Source of the DNA: Sulfurihydrogenibium sp. YO3AOP1
GTDB lineage: Bacteria; Aquificota; Aquificia; Aquificales; Hydrogenothermaceae
Direction of reading: 5' to 3'
Assembly (NCBI RefSeq): GCF_000020325.1
Contig: NC_010730.1
Span: forward strand, 1,385,501 to 1,449,500
DNA: 64,000 nt
The number at the start of each line of letters is the position of its first letter. Within the stretch, counting starts at the first letter, position 1. The notes beneath the pieces are model-generated. The model was given only the letters and a program-made list of their open reading frames with translations, searched no databases and was not told where the DNA came from. This document shows positions 16,311 through 25,139 of this stretch, piece after piece. The position numbers and the translations under genes were made by a program.

Positions 16311-16907
16311 CAAAATCTGTTTATTTTCCAATGCTTTGGCTAATGTAAAATCATCTGCATTTTCTAATACTCCGCCAAAAGGTAAGCCATAAGCTAATCT
16401 TGAGATGGTTATAGGATAGTTTTTTATCAAATTATGTATATAATTTGCTGTTGCTTCGCCTTCTACTGTTGGATTTGTTGCAAAGATAATTTCTTTTACA
16501 TTTAATTTTTTTATTCTGTCAATCAAAGATTTTATGTTTAGCTTTTCTGGACCTATTCCCTCTAATGGAGAAAGCCTTCCGCCTAAAACATGATAAAGTC
16601 CGCTGTATTTGCCTGTATTTTCAATCATAAAAGCATCAAAAGACTCTTCAACTACACAGATAACAGACCTATCTCTACTTTCATCACTACATACATCGCA
16701 AATTTCTTTTTCTGTAAAAATTCCGCATTCTCTGCAAAGATGAACTTTGTCAAGCATTAAAGCCAAGTGTCTTACAAGGTCTACCGCTTCACCTTTGGGC
16801 ATTTTTAATAGATTGACAGCTAATCTTTGGGCTGTCTTTTCTCCATAACCTGGTAGTCTAGATATTTCCGATATAACCTGCTGAATAGTCTCCGGAACTA
16901 TATTCAA
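16305..16907 (-). CDS. recR: Recombination mediator RecR
   Basis: 200 residues. RecR works with RecO and RecF to load RecA on gapped DNA. The helix-hairpin-helix region reads EISRLPGYGEKTAQRLAVNLL (residues 13-33). The four-cysteine zinc finger is CRECGIFTEKEICDVC (about 58-73). The Toprim domain starts VICVVEESFDAFMIENTG and includes VLGGRLSPLEGIGPE. It overlaps the ybaB gene start/stop by 4 bases and forms the conserved dnaX-ybaB-recR operon. Confidence 0.96.
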   Translation of the reverse strand: MNIVPETIQQVISEISRLPGYGEKTAQRLAVNLLKMPKGEAVDLVRHLALMLDKVHLCRECGIFTEKEICDVCSDESRDRSVICVVEESFDAFMIENTGKYSGLYHVLGGRLSPLEGIGPEKLNIKSLIDRIKKLNVKEIIFATNPTVEGEATANYIHNLIKNYPITISRLAYGLPFGGVLENADDFTLAKALENKQILK

Positions 16908-17236
16908 AACATACCACCAAATTTAGACATATTCATAGGAAGACCGGTAGCTTGAGAAATTTTATCTGCTACAACTTCCTTAGACCTTTCTGATACTTCA
17001 TTTATAGCCGCGATAAGCAAATCTTTTAAGACTGGGTATTCGTTTTCATTAAGAAGTGATTTATCTATTTCTAAATCTAACACTGTTCCAAGACCATCTG
17101 ATACAACCTTCACCATTCCTCCGCCAACTTCAACGACTATTTTTTCATTTTTAAGCTCTTCTTTTGCTTTTTCAACGTTTTCTTTTATGCTTTGTGCCTG
17201 TTTCATTAACTCAGCCAAATTTCCAAAGTTAAACAT
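16904..17236 (-). CDS. ybaB: YbaB/EbfC nucleoid-associated protein
   Basis: About 110 residues: MFNFGNLAELMKQAQSIKENVEKAKEELKNEKI, then VEVGGGMVKVVSDG and a helical C-terminus ending KFGGMF. The dimeric tweezer-like protein binds DNA. The start at 17236 is chosen because the upstream GGAGG lies 6 bases away. The alternative ATG at 17242 directly abuts that site. The start lies within the end of dnaX (dnaX stop at 17229-17231), so translation is coupled. recR follows with a 4-base overlap. Confidence 0.93.
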   Translation of the reverse strand: MFNFGNLAELMKQAQSIKENVEKAKEELKNEKIVVEVGGGMVKVVSDGLGTVLDLEIDKSLLNENEYPVLKDLLIAAINEVSERSKEVVADKISQATGLPMNMSKFGGMF

Positions 17237-18734
17237 TATCATCCTCCTTTTTGTAAGTGATTATTTTTGAACCGGGGAAAAGCTCTAAAACCTTTTCTAC
17301 TGCCTCGTCTTTTTTAGATTCTTTAACTTTACTTTTTTTTTCTTCCGGAGACGATATAAATATTTCTTTACTGAAGTATTTAGTTAAAATACTCATATTG
17401 TCTCTTAAAATGTCTTCTTCGCTTTTTGATTTAACTTTTATGTAAACTGCGTTTTCATCTTCTTTAATTTCTGCGTTTTTAATTATTACTGCTATGACTT
17501 TTTCATTTTTTATAATCTGACTAATGATTTTGTTTAAATCCTGTTTTTGCTCTTCTTTTGGCTTTATTTCTTCTTGTTGTTTAGTTTCTTGTTTTTCTTG
17601 TGGTTTGATTTCTTGTTTTAATACTTCAGGTTCTTTTTTAGGGACAACTTGAACGCCTTCAGCAAAAAGCTGCTCTATTCTTTTAATGCTGTCTAAATAC
17701 AACGTTTTTAAAATTGTTAGATGATAAATCTGTTTTGGGTCAAAAAATGTTCTTGCCTCTGAATATGTTTTTGTGAAAATGGTTTTTAAATAAATAAGAG
17801 ATTTTAAATCTTCTTTTGAAAAAATTTCATCTTCTTTATCAAGTGCTAAGTCTATAAGTGTTTTGTGAATGGCTTCTAAAAGCTGTTTCCAAAATACGTT
17901 TATATCATATCCTTCGTCTTCAAGTGTATCAATTAATTTTATGTTTTCATCAACTTTTAAGTCTTTAATATTTCTTAAAAACTTTTGTACATAGCTGTAT
18001 GGAACTATTCCGAGAATTTCTTCTACATCTTTTCTTGTAAGCTTTCCTTCTGCATAAGTTACTGCTTGGTCTAAAAGACTTGCCGAATCTCTCATACCAC
18101 CTTCAAGCTCTTGGGCTAATAACTCTACCGCATCTTCTTCATATGGAATTTTTTCATTGTTTAATATTCTCAAAAGATAGTTTTTTATCTGCTCTTTTGT
18201 TGGTGGCTTAAATATAAATGTTTGACATCTTGATTTTATGGTTTCAGGTATTTTGTAAAGTTCTGTTGTTGCTAAGATAAAAATGTTTCTTGGTGGTGGT
18301 TCTTCTAAGGTTTTTAAAAGGGCGTTGAATGCTTCTTTTGTAAGCATATGTGCTTCATCTATTATATATACTTTGTATTTTCCTTTTATTGGCTGGTATC
18401 CAACGTTATCACGAATCATTCTTATATCATCTATACCTCTGTTAGATGCTGCGTCAATTTCATACATGTCCGGAAAAGAGCCTTTATCTATTTCAATACA
18501 GTTTTCACACTGATTGCAAGATTCATAATCTACCGGATTTTTACAGTTTAAGACTTTTGAAAGGATTCTTGCTATGGTTGTTTTTCCAACGCCTCTTGGT
18601 CCAGAAAAGATGTAAGCATGTGATACTCTATCAAGCTTTACAGCATTTTTTAAAGTCTTAACAACATGCTCCTGACCTATCACTTCTTGAAAAGATTTTG
18701 GTCTATATTTTCTTGAAAAAGCTTCGTAAGCCAA
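17229..18734 (-). CDS. dnaX: DNA polymerase III gamma/tau subunit
   Basis: 501 residues. It is the clamp-loader ATPase. The Walker A motif GPRGVGKTTIARIL is at about residues 45-58, the zinc-binding cysteines are CKNP...SCNQCENC (64-82), the Walker B is VYIIDEAHM, sensor 1 is FILATTELYKIPETIKSRCQTF (arginine finger SRC), and sensor 2 is GGMRDSASLLDQA. After the collar, a lysine/glutamate-rich linker (KKEPEVLKQEIKPQEKQETKQ) leads to a short tau-like tail. It starts the dnaX-ybaB-recR operon. Confidence 0.96.
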   Translation of the reverse strand: MAYEAFSRKYRPKSFQEVIGQEHVVKTLKNAVKLDRVSHAYIFSGPRGVGKTTIARILSKVLNCKNPVDYESCNQCENCIEIDKGSFPDMYEIDAASNRGIDDIRMIRDNVGYQPIKGKYKVYIIDEAHMLTKEAFNALLKTLEEPPPRNIFILATTELYKIPETIKSRCQTFIFKPPTKEQIKNYLLRILNNEKIPYEEDAVELLAQELEGGMRDSASLLDQAVTYAEGKLTRKDVEEILGIVPYSYVQKFLRNIKDLKVDENIKLIDTLEDEGYDINVFWKQLLEAIHKTLIDLALDKEDEIFSKEDLKSLIYLKTIFTKTYSEARTFFDPKQIYHLTILKTLYLDSIKRIEQLFAEGVQVVPKKEPEVLKQEIKPQEKQETKQQEEIKPKEEQKQDLNKIISQIIKNEKVIAVIIKNAEIKEDENAVYIKVKSKSEEDILRDNMSILTKYFSKEIFISSPEEKKSKVKESKKDEAVEKVLELFPGSKIITYKKEDDNV

Positions 18735-18797
18735 TATTTACCTCGAAGATAATCCTAAATATTTCATAAATTATAATCCATTAAACAGATGTTTGCA

Positions 18798-18973
18798 ATA
18801 AGCTACAAAGAGTGTTCCAAAATTCTCGCAAACTTACCTTTCTGTGTAATCCTGAGGACGTAAGTCCGAAGAATCTTCTCTTTTGATTTTTTGATTTGAA
18901 AAGAAAACAGGAGATTCTTCGCACGGCTGCAGAATAACAATGTTGATTTTTGCAAGCAGTCTCATAAGCTACA
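18798..18973. repeat. REP cassette, family B (copy 2) with perfect 10-bp duplication
   Basis: ATAAGCTACA occurs at 18798-18807 and again at 18964-18973. Between them the cassette opens AAGAGTGTTCCAAAATTCT and closes GCAAGCAGTCTC. Inside are two facing REP arms (about 18848-18876 and 18911-18939). The right 10-bp copy includes the tonB stop codon region, so the insertion landed at the 3' end of tonB, between it and dnaX. Confidence 0.78.
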
Positions 18974-19802
18974 TATAAATAATCTGAAATACTATCGGGA
19001 TTTCTACTGTTATTCTCTTTGGCGGTTTTTTGTATGGTTGTAATTTCTTTAAAATCTCAATGGCTCCTCTGTCAAGAACGTTATATCCGCTTGATTCTAC
19101 TATTTTTATAGAGTTTTCGTCTATTGTTCCATCTTCATTTATAGTTACCCTTACAATTACTTGACCTTCTATTTTTAATCTTTTAGCAATTGGTGGATAT
19201 AAATCTCTCTCTCTTGCCTGCTGATTTAGATATCTTATCAATTCTTTAAGGTAGCCGTCTATATCTTCTTCCTTTTTTTCCGGTTGTTTAAATTGGTCTG
19301 GTCTTCCTTTTGATAAGTCTATCGGCGTTGGTTCTGTTTTTTGTGTCTGTGCTGTGGTAGGTTGTGTTTGTTGAGTTGGTTGAGTTTGTGGTGGATTTTG
19401 TTTTATAGGTTGTTGAGTGTTTTGTTTTTCTTGCGGTTTTTGAGCTTCTTGTTTTGGCGTTTCTGATTCTGGTTTGACGATAGGTTTAGGTTTTTCCGGC
19501 TGTGGCTTTGGTGCAGGTTGCGGTGGTGGTAATGTTTCTTTTTGCTGCACTATCTTTTTTTCTTCTACCTTTGGTAAGGATTTAGTTTGCGGTAATGCTT
19601 CATTTTTCTGTATCATCTTTTTTTCTTCTACCGGTGGTTTAAACTCTTTTTTAAAGTCTTCATCAAGACTCACTGTGATTATTTTTTCTTTTTCTTCTTT
19701 TGGCTTTGGTTTAAGCAGAAAAAATGAGCTAAAAAGCAGCGCATGGATTAATAAAGATAATGCTAAGGATATAACTAAAAGTCTTTCTTTCTTAAAGTTC
19801 AT
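18969..19802 (-). CDS. tonB: TonB energy-transducing protein
   Basis: 277 residues. A single N-terminal membrane anchor (LLVISLALSLLIHALLFSSFFLL, with the SxxxH-type motif) is followed by a long proline/lysine/glutamine-rich spacer (about residues 33-180) that spans the periplasm. The C-terminal TonB domain reads YPPIAKRLKIEGQVIVRVTINEDGTIDENSIKIVESSGYNVLDRGAIEILKKLQPY. It passes proton-motive energy from ExbBD to outer-membrane receptors. It sits 1 base after exbD and is the last gene of the receptor / Fe-S protein / exbB / exbD / tonB set. Confidence 0.93.
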   Translation of the reverse strand: MNFKKERLLVISLALSLLIHALLFSSFFLLKPKPKEEKEKIITVSLDEDFKKEFKPPVEEKKMIQKNEALPQTKSLPKVEEKKIVQQKETLPPPQPAPKPQPEKPKPIVKPESETPKQEAQKPQEKQNTQQPIKQNPPQTQPTQQTQPTTAQTQKTEPTPIDLSKGRPDQFKQPEKKEEDIDGYLKELIRYLNQQARERDLYPPIAKRLKIEGQVIVRVTINEDGTIDENSIKIVESSGYNVLDRGAIEILKKLQPYKKPPKRITVEIPIVFQIIYM

Positions 19803-19803
19803 A

Positions 19804-20205
19804 CTATTCTTTTTTTGTCTCTATTATGTACTTTTCTAATCCTACCTGTCTACAAACATCTATAACTGTTACAACATCTTGAAAAATTACATCTTTTTCT
19901 GACCTTAAAGCGACTACTTGATTTTCATCTGTTTTTACTGCTTGGAGTTTTTGTTTAAGCTCTTCTGGACTTACTTTTTGCCCTTCAAAATATATACCAT
20001 CTTTTTTGATTGTTATTTCTATTCTTTTTTGTGTAGATTTTGCAGGTTCTCCTGTTTTTGCCTTTGGAAGGTCAAGGGGAATTTTTCCTTCTACCATAAA
20101 CGTAGCAGTTGCCATAAAAATGATTAAGATAACTAAGACTATATCTACCAAAGGAATCATGTTTATTTCAGATATTTCTTTTTCATTTTCGTCAATAAGT
20201 TTCAT
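19804..20205 (-). CDS. exbD: ExbD/TolR-family proton-channel subunit
   Basis: 133 residues. A short cytoplasmic start with EKEISEINMIPLVDIVLVILIIFMATATFM contains the single membrane helix and the conserved aspartate (about residue 22) needed for proton use. The periplasmic domain follows (GKIPLDLPKAKTGEPAKST...IVALRSEKDVIFQDVVTVIDVCRQVGL-type sequence). It works in complex with ExbB and TonB. Spacing to exbB is 9 bases and to tonB 1 base. The link to TonB and a receptor favours ExbD over TolR. Confidence 0.92.
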   Translation of the reverse strand: MKLIDENEKEISEINMIPLVDIVLVILIIFMATATFMVEGKIPLDLPKAKTGEPAKSTQKRIEITIKKDGIYFEGQKVSPEELKQKLQAVKTDENQVVALRSEKDVIFQDVVTVIDVCRQVGLEKYIIETKKE

Positions 20206-20214
20206 CTTCAGCTC

Positions 20215-20658
20215 CTACTTTTTAGACTCTTCGTAGACCATCATTAAAAATTTTGCCTTTCTTACAAAGTAGTTATAAGCTATAACAGCCGGAATTGCTA
20301 CAAAAAGACCCATCGCGGTTGCTACCAATGCTTCTGATATTCCAGCCATTACAACTCTCACTCCAAACTCTGTTGAGGTTGCAAGACTATGAAATGCTTT
20401 TATTATTCCTAAAACTGTTCCAAATAAGCCTATAAACGGTGCGTTGTTTCCAAAAGTTGCCAAAATTCCAAGCCTTTTTTCTAAGGACATTTTCAACTCT
20501 AACGGTTCAAACTTTGTTAAGTTTTTTTCTATCGTCTTGTAAGTGATAAATCTCTCGATGATAATTGCAAAGTTGATGATGCTCATGATAAGCAAGATAT
20601 AAAGAACAGGGTCTCCACCGATTAAGGCAAGTTTTAAAACTATTTCTGTAATGCTCAT
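20215..20658 (-). CDS. exbB: ExbB/TolQ-family proton-channel subunit
   Basis: 147 residues, a short ExbB. Three membrane helices: GGDPVLYILLIMSIINFAIIIERFI, then NNAPFIGLFGTVLGIIKAFHSLAT and GISEALVATAMGLFVAIPAVIAYNYFV, which hold the conserved GLFGTV and small-residue helix faces. It forms the pentameric channel round ExbD. It lies 39 bases after the Fe-S protein gene with a separate ribosome-binding site. Confidence 0.92.
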   Translation of the reverse strand: MSITEIVLKLALIGGDPVLYILLIMSIINFAIIIERFITYKTIEKNLTKFEPLELKMSLEKRLGILATFGNNAPFIGLFGTVLGIIKAFHSLATSTEFGVRVVMAGISEALVATAMGLFVAIPAVIAYNYFVRKAKFLMMVYEESKK

Positions 20659-20697
20659 TTATTTCTCCTTATCGAAAATTATAAATCAATTATACCA

Positions 20698-22122
20698 TCA
20701 ATGGTGATGGTGATGGTGAGTTGGCGGATAAGCCATAAATGCGTACTGCTGAAATACACTTAGCAGAATATAAAATATAGGAAGTGCGGAAGCAAATAGG
20801 AATGCTATCTTGAACCTTGGATGCAGATTAAAACCAAACAAAGACATTCTTCTATAAATCAAGTATAAACTCCAAAAGCCAGCTATGTAGTTAAAGATTG
20901 TAAAGAACCTAAGCCATGGGTCTGACCTTGAAGCAAGAGGTTCTACGGTTATATTTAAGAAAAACGCTTGGGATATTCCATTTACAAAGTGTGGATAGTA
21001 ATCAAAGAAGAAAAATGAGAGCGCATGAGACAATCCCCCAACAATCATGATTGGAGCAAAAGCATAACCTATGTTGTTAAATAAGTTTGTATAATCGGTG
21101 TTTAAAATTTTTGATGCTATATAAAATCCAACTGTACTAAAGAGCAAAGCCGACCCGATACCCATCAACAGAGCAACAAAACCAACTATATCAACGCCTT
21201 TTGGGAATTGAAAGATACTGTCTAAATATTTACCGATTATTGTCCAAGGTAAAGAGTCAGCAAGTCCTGTTCTTGACAAGCCATGATGAAACTTCATGGT
21301 AATTGTTATCACGCCGATTATTAATATGTAAGTCCAAACTTCAAAGCTATGAGGTTTTGATATTTTTTCATACAGAGAATGACCCCATTTTCTAATCTCC
21401 CATCTTACTGAGCTGCAAGCGTTTGCACATTCCATGCAGAGAATACATTCTTCCATTGAGTTTTTGCTGTCAAACTTAGATGGGTTAAATTTATACGGAC
21501 AAGCTATCGCACAATCAGGCTTTTTACACTTTAAGCAGTCTTCATGGTTGGTAGAGAGCCATGTAAAGCCAACTCTATTAAAAGATGTACAAATAGAGCC
21601 TATTGGACAAAAATATTTACAATAAACACCATTTCTAAATACAAACGATACAGTAATAGCTAAGATCGTAAAGGCTAAGAAAAGTAAAGCTGTTGGAAGT
21701 GGGTTATTGTAAACAGATGGGAATGTATATACTACAAACCAATAAACCAAAATCAGTACAAATAGACCGATTAGAGGATTTTTCAGTTTAACCGGAAGGT
21801 TTTTGTTTAATCCTATCTTAGTAAAGAATCTACCTAAAAACCCATGAGGACAAATGGTGCAAAAGAATCTTCCAACGGTTGGAAGTGTGATAATCATGAA
21901 AAATGGCCAAAATAGACCCCAAAAAAGACCGGTTGTAAATAAGTTTTCTTTGGTAGGATTAATAAAGCCATAAACGATTGCATAGATGACTAAAAAAAGT
22001 AAAAACAACCTAACACCGTTTAAAAAGTTAATATTTCTTAATAGATTGCCAGCAACAGGAATGTCAAAAATATTCCTTCCCTCTTTTCTAAAATCTTTTA
22101 ATTCAACTTTTACCTCTTGCAT
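20698..22122 (-). CDS. Polytopic membrane protein with 4Fe-4S centres (NapH/Fer4_5-like) and a histidine tail
   Basis: 474 residues. At least eight membrane helices are visible. CTICPHGFLGRFF, then CKYFCPIGSICTSFNRVGF, precede a ferredoxin-like segment CLKCKKPDCAIACPYKFNPS...ECILCMECANACSSVRWEIRKWG, enough cysteines for two 4Fe-4S clusters. This is the layout of NapH/MauN/CcoG-like electron-transfer proteins. The C-terminus ends in six consecutive histidines after YPPT, encoded in the genome. Sitting between a TonB receptor and exbB, it may reduce the imported metal complex at the inner membrane. That role is an inference from context. Confidence 0.75.
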   Translation of the reverse strand: MQEVKVELKDFRKEGRNIFDIPVAGNLLRNINFLNGVRLFLLFLVIYAIVYGFINPTKENLFTTGLFWGLFWPFFMIITLPTVGRFFCTICPHGFLGRFFTKIGLNKNLPVKLKNPLIGLFVLILVYWFVVYTFPSVYNNPLPTALLFLAFTILAITVSFVFRNGVYCKYFCPIGSICTSFNRVGFTWLSTNHEDCLKCKKPDCAIACPYKFNPSKFDSKNSMEECILCMECANACSSVRWEIRKWGHSLYEKISKPHSFEVWTYILIIGVITITMKFHHGLSRTGLADSLPWTIIGKYLDSIFQFPKGVDIVGFVALLMGIGSALLFSTVGFYIASKILNTDYTNLFNNIGYAFAPIMIVGGLSHALSFFFFDYYPHFVNGISQAFFLNITVEPLASRSDPWLRFFTIFNYIAGFWSLYLIYRRMSLFGFNLHPRFKIAFLFASALPIFYILLSVFQQYAFMAYPPTHHHHHH

Positions 22123-22145
22123 ATCACCACACCTCCAAAATGTTG

Positions 22146-24251
22146 TTAGAATTTATAACTACCATAGACAAAATAAGTTCTTGGGGCACCAGGAACATAT
22201 GGAGTAGATGAATCTTCTTTAACTTCAACTGCATATTTTTTATCTGTCAAGTTGTAAACACTAAAACCAAGCTCTAAATTTTTCTTTTCATAGCCTAAAA
22301 ACAGATTTGTCAAAAACTCATAACCTTTGTATTTTCCTGTATTTGCTGCATTTGTGTAGTACTGACCCCAAGTGTTAGTGTCTATCTTTGCCTTAAATCC
22401 AGATGGATGGAAGTAATAAACATACAACGTGTATTTATGCTTTGGAATATACTCCAATCTATTATTGCTTCTATCATATGCACGAAAGCTTGAACCAACC
22501 CTTTTAACTTCTATATATTCTTTATAAATAAAATCGCTATATGTATAGGACCCGCCTATATACAAACCATCGTATACTTTAAACCTTCCGTCTATTTCAA
22601 CGCCTTTTTTATTAACTTTACCAGCATTTGCAAAAGACGTCCTTGACCCATCTAACACTTGTGTTATCTCGTCCCTCGAGTCTATGAAGAAGAACGCTGT
22701 GTTAAAACTGTATTCGTCTGACTTAACTGTCTTTGTTCCAATCTCATACTGGTAAGCTTTTGTATTTTTTAAATTTGGATTATAGGTTAGCTGACTCCAC
22801 TGTGGTGTCTGGAATCCTGCACTAAAAGATGCATAAATATTCGTTATAGGTGCTACCGCATAGCTAAACCCTATCTTTGGGCTTATAAATCTAAACGTTC
22901 TGTTAATTTGTGTATTACTGTTAGAGATTATATATCTTGCATTTGTTAGTGAGTAGTTATAATCAATATAGTTTTGTTGATTTAGGTCAAATTTAACAGC
23001 ATCCCATCTAAGTCCAATGTCGATTAGGAGATTTTTTGTGGGTATAAGCGTTTCTTGGGCGTAAAATCCGTATTTAAGAATTTTGTTATGATCTGTTTCT
23101 GCTAATCTTCCTTTTTGGTCGGAAAGTGTGTATTTTATGACATCTATATTTGGTCTTGGATTACATGGTCCGGTTGAACACATAACATATCCATAAGTAT
23201 ATTTATCTGCATCATATTTGTCATGTTGAATTTGAAAGCCAGAGATTAACGTTGAGTTGATGCCAAACAATGAATGTTTAAGCTCTGTTATAAAATCGGT
23301 ACCAAAAACCTTAGCACCACCATCGTTTATGAAGCCTGTTACAGGGTGGTAATGACTCCACTTTTGAATGTAAAATATTGGTTTAATTGTAAAGCTATCT
23401 GTTAACTGATTTTGATATTTCGTATTAAAGAAATAAATCTCGCTGTATCTTCCACTATGTATCCATACATTTTCTTTATATTGCTTAGATGGGTCTGTAT
23501 CAAATTGTTGTTTAGTTAAACTGTTAGGAAGTTGTAAATCTGCTTTTGAGTAGTTAAAGTATGTTTCTATGGAAGATTTATCATCAAAGAGATATCCAAT
23601 TTTAAAAGATGCTTGCGTAGATTTAAACTCGTTCCATTCCCGCCATGAGTCTGTTGACCTTCTTGTGATGTCAACGTAGTAGAATAATTTTCCTTTGTAA
23701 TTATTCCCATACAGTAAGTTGTAAAGCTGTGTGTTATAATTTCCGAAACCAGTCTTAAGCTTTAAACCTTGGACAGTCCATACTGGTTTAGTAATAAAGT
23801 TTACAACACCACCAATTGCGTTAGCACCATATAAAGTTGAGTTTGGACCCTTTACTATTTCTATTTGGTCAATAAGTTGTGGATTTACAAAATCAAGCCT
23901 TGTCATACCGTCTGGGTCAGTAATCGGAACGCCGTCCAATAAAATGTTAATCTGTCTTATACCATAAGGAGCGTTTAATCCCCCTCCCCTGATGATTAAT
24001 CTAACATCATAACCACCGTTTTTTGTTTCAGCATTAACGCCAGAGACTTCACTTAAACTTTCTGATAGATTAAATCCTCTTTCAAATTTTAACTCTTCTT
24101 TTGTAATCGTAGCCGTAGATGCCGGCGTTTCCTTTTCTTCTCTTTCTGACTTTGTAGCTGTAAACTGGACTTTATCAAGTTTTAAAACCTCCTCAGCTTG
24201 AGCTAAGAAACTTAATGATAAAATTCCAGCGACAAAAAGTGATTTCCTCAC
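22146..24251 (-). CDS. TonB-dependent outer-membrane receptor
   Basis: 701 residues. It starts at a GTG (24251) with GGAGG 5 bases upstream. A signal peptide (MRKSLFVAGILSLSFLAQA) comes first. The plug domain has TATITKEELKFERGFNLSESLSEVSGV, the RGGGLNAPYGIRQINILLDGVPITDPDG segment and IEIVKGPNSTLYGANAIGGVVNFITK. A 22-strand barrel follows, ending in the expected aromatic residue (YGSYKF). One loop holds a cysteine pair (MCSTGPC). The ligand is unknown: iron complexes are likely given the ExbBD-TonB set and nearby Fur-family gene, but copper, nickel or cobalamin cannot be excluded. Confidence 0.9.
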   Translation of the reverse strand: MRKSLFVAGILSLSFLAQAEEVLKLDKVQFTATKSEREEKETPASTATITKEELKFERGFNLSESLSEVSGVNAETKNGGYDVRLIIRGGGLNAPYGIRQINILLDGVPITDPDGMTRLDFVNPQLIDQIEIVKGPNSTLYGANAIGGVVNFITKPVWTVQGLKLKTGFGNYNTQLYNLLYGNNYKGKLFYYVDITRRSTDSWREWNEFKSTQASFKIGYLFDDKSSIETYFNYSKADLQLPNSLTKQQFDTDPSKQYKENVWIHSGRYSEIYFFNTKYQNQLTDSFTIKPIFYIQKWSHYHPVTGFINDGGAKVFGTDFITELKHSLFGINSTLISGFQIQHDKYDADKYTYGYVMCSTGPCNPRPNIDVIKYTLSDQKGRLAETDHNKILKYGFYAQETLIPTKNLLIDIGLRWDAVKFDLNQQNYIDYNYSLTNARYIISNSNTQINRTFRFISPKIGFSYAVAPITNIYASFSAGFQTPQWSQLTYNPNLKNTKAYQYEIGTKTVKSDEYSFNTAFFFIDSRDEITQVLDGSRTSFANAGKVNKKGVEIDGRFKVYDGLYIGGSYTYSDFIYKEYIEVKRVGSSFRAYDRSNNRLEYIPKHKYTLYVYYFHPSGFKAKIDTNTWGQYYTNAANTGKYKGYEFLTNLFLGYEKKNLELGFSVYNLTDKKYAVEVKEDSSTPYVPGAPRTYFVYGSYKF

Positions 24252-24293
24252 ACCTTCCTCCTTTTGTTAATTTTTCTAAAAAATTTTAACATA

Positions 24294-24322
24294 ATTATAA
24301 CTCATATTTAACATTAAATAAA
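24294..24322 (-). promoter_or_regulatory. Candidate promoter and palindrome before the TonB receptor
   Basis: On the minus strand TATAAT lies at 24294-24299 with a weak TTTATT at 24317-24322 (17-base spacing). A palindrome TATTTAACATTAAATA (24305-24320; arms TATTTAA/TTAAATA) covers the spacer. It may be an operator, but it does not resemble the palindrome before metE. The family B cassette begins immediately upstream, so sequences further up have been displaced. Confidence 0.35.
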
Positions 24323-24523
24323 CGTGAATTATGAGAATGTTCTAATATTTTTGTAAATTTACCTTCTCACGTCATCCTGAGGACTTTAGTCCGATGGACC
24401 TCCTGATTTAAAGAAGGTGAGAAAGTAAGTAGAGGCAATTCATGAATTGCCCGTACAGTGATAAGTGAGAGTAAAAGAACGGAGATTCTTCGTTAAAATT
24501 TAAAAGCACTCTCACGTAAATTA
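24322..24523. repeat. REP cassette, family B (copy 3) with 10-bp duplication and a second palindrome
   Basis: ACGTGAATTA (24322-24331) and ACGTAAATTA (24514-24523) flank the cassette, matching at 9 of 10. Ends read TGAGAATGTTCTAATATTTT and AAAATTTAAAAGCACTCTC. It contains one good REP unit (GTCATCCTGAGGACTTTAGTCC, from 24369), a partial REP arm near 24481, and an unrelated palindrome GGCAATTCATGAATTGCC (24434-24451). Confidence 0.75.
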
Positions 24524-24729
24524 CTTTAGAATTTTTTATCATTTTGAAAAATTTAAAAATGATAATAAATAGCGAAAAATAGCATAAAAAGATTTGTTTC
24601 TATATTGGAAGATAGGTAATATATATTGCTGAATTAATTAACAGGTTAATATTTTCTTTTGAAAGTTAAAAAAATTGAGAACTTATAATTAGTTAGCTAA
24701 GTTAAATCTTATGTTAATATTAACAATTT
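24524..24729. other. AT-rich gap without recognised gene
   Basis: This part of the 478-base gap between the receptor and fur-like genes is very AT-rich. It contains short inverted motifs such as TTAATTAACAGGTTAATA (about 24635) and TTAATATTAA just past the fur-like stop. I see no gene, no clear terminator and no RNA motif here. Confidence 0.5.
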
Positions 24730-25137
24730 TTATTCCTCTTTCTTACACTCTGGACAGATGCCATAAACTTCAATGCTATGGTCTAAAATATCAAATCCAT
24801 GAACTTCTATCAACTCTTCTTTAAACTTTTCAAACGGGCAGTTATCAATAATTACAATCTTTTTACATTTTTGGCAAATTAAGTAATTCTTCTTAGAAGA
24901 AAGACCAAACCTTGCTTTATCTTCTCCAATCATGTAAGCTTTGACTACCAATCCTTGTTTTTGAAGCATATCAAGATTACGATAGATAGTAGATAAACTT
25001 ATATCAATTCCTTTTTCTTTTAGCTTTAAATAAATATCCTCTGCATGAACAGGTATTTTACATTCTTCCAAAACTTCTAAGATTGCCTTTCTTTGTTTTG
25101 TTGCTTTAAATCCTTTTGGTATGATTAACTTTTCCAT
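24730..25137 (-). CDS. Fur-family metal-dependent repressor
   Basis: 135 residues. The winged-helix N-terminus reads ATKQRKAILEVLEECKIPVHAEDIYLKLKEKGIDISLSTIYRNLDMLQKQGLV. The dimerisation domain has two CxxC pairs, CQKCKK and CPECKKEE, forming the structural zinc site. The family includes Fur, Zur and PerR, and residues here do not settle which. The regulator lies between a TonB uptake set and metE, whose promoter carries a Fur-type 7-1-7 palindrome, so both neighbours are candidate targets. Its ribosome-binding sequence is part of the 15-bp repeat flanking a REP cassette. Confidence 0.9.
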   Translation of the reverse strand: MEKLIIPKGFKATKQRKAILEVLEECKIPVHAEDIYLKLKEKGIDISLSTIYRNLDMLQKQGLVVKAYMIGEDKARFGLSSKKNYLICQKCKKIVIIDNCPFEKFKEELIEVHGFDILDHSIEVYGICPECKKEE

Positions 25138-25139
25138 AA

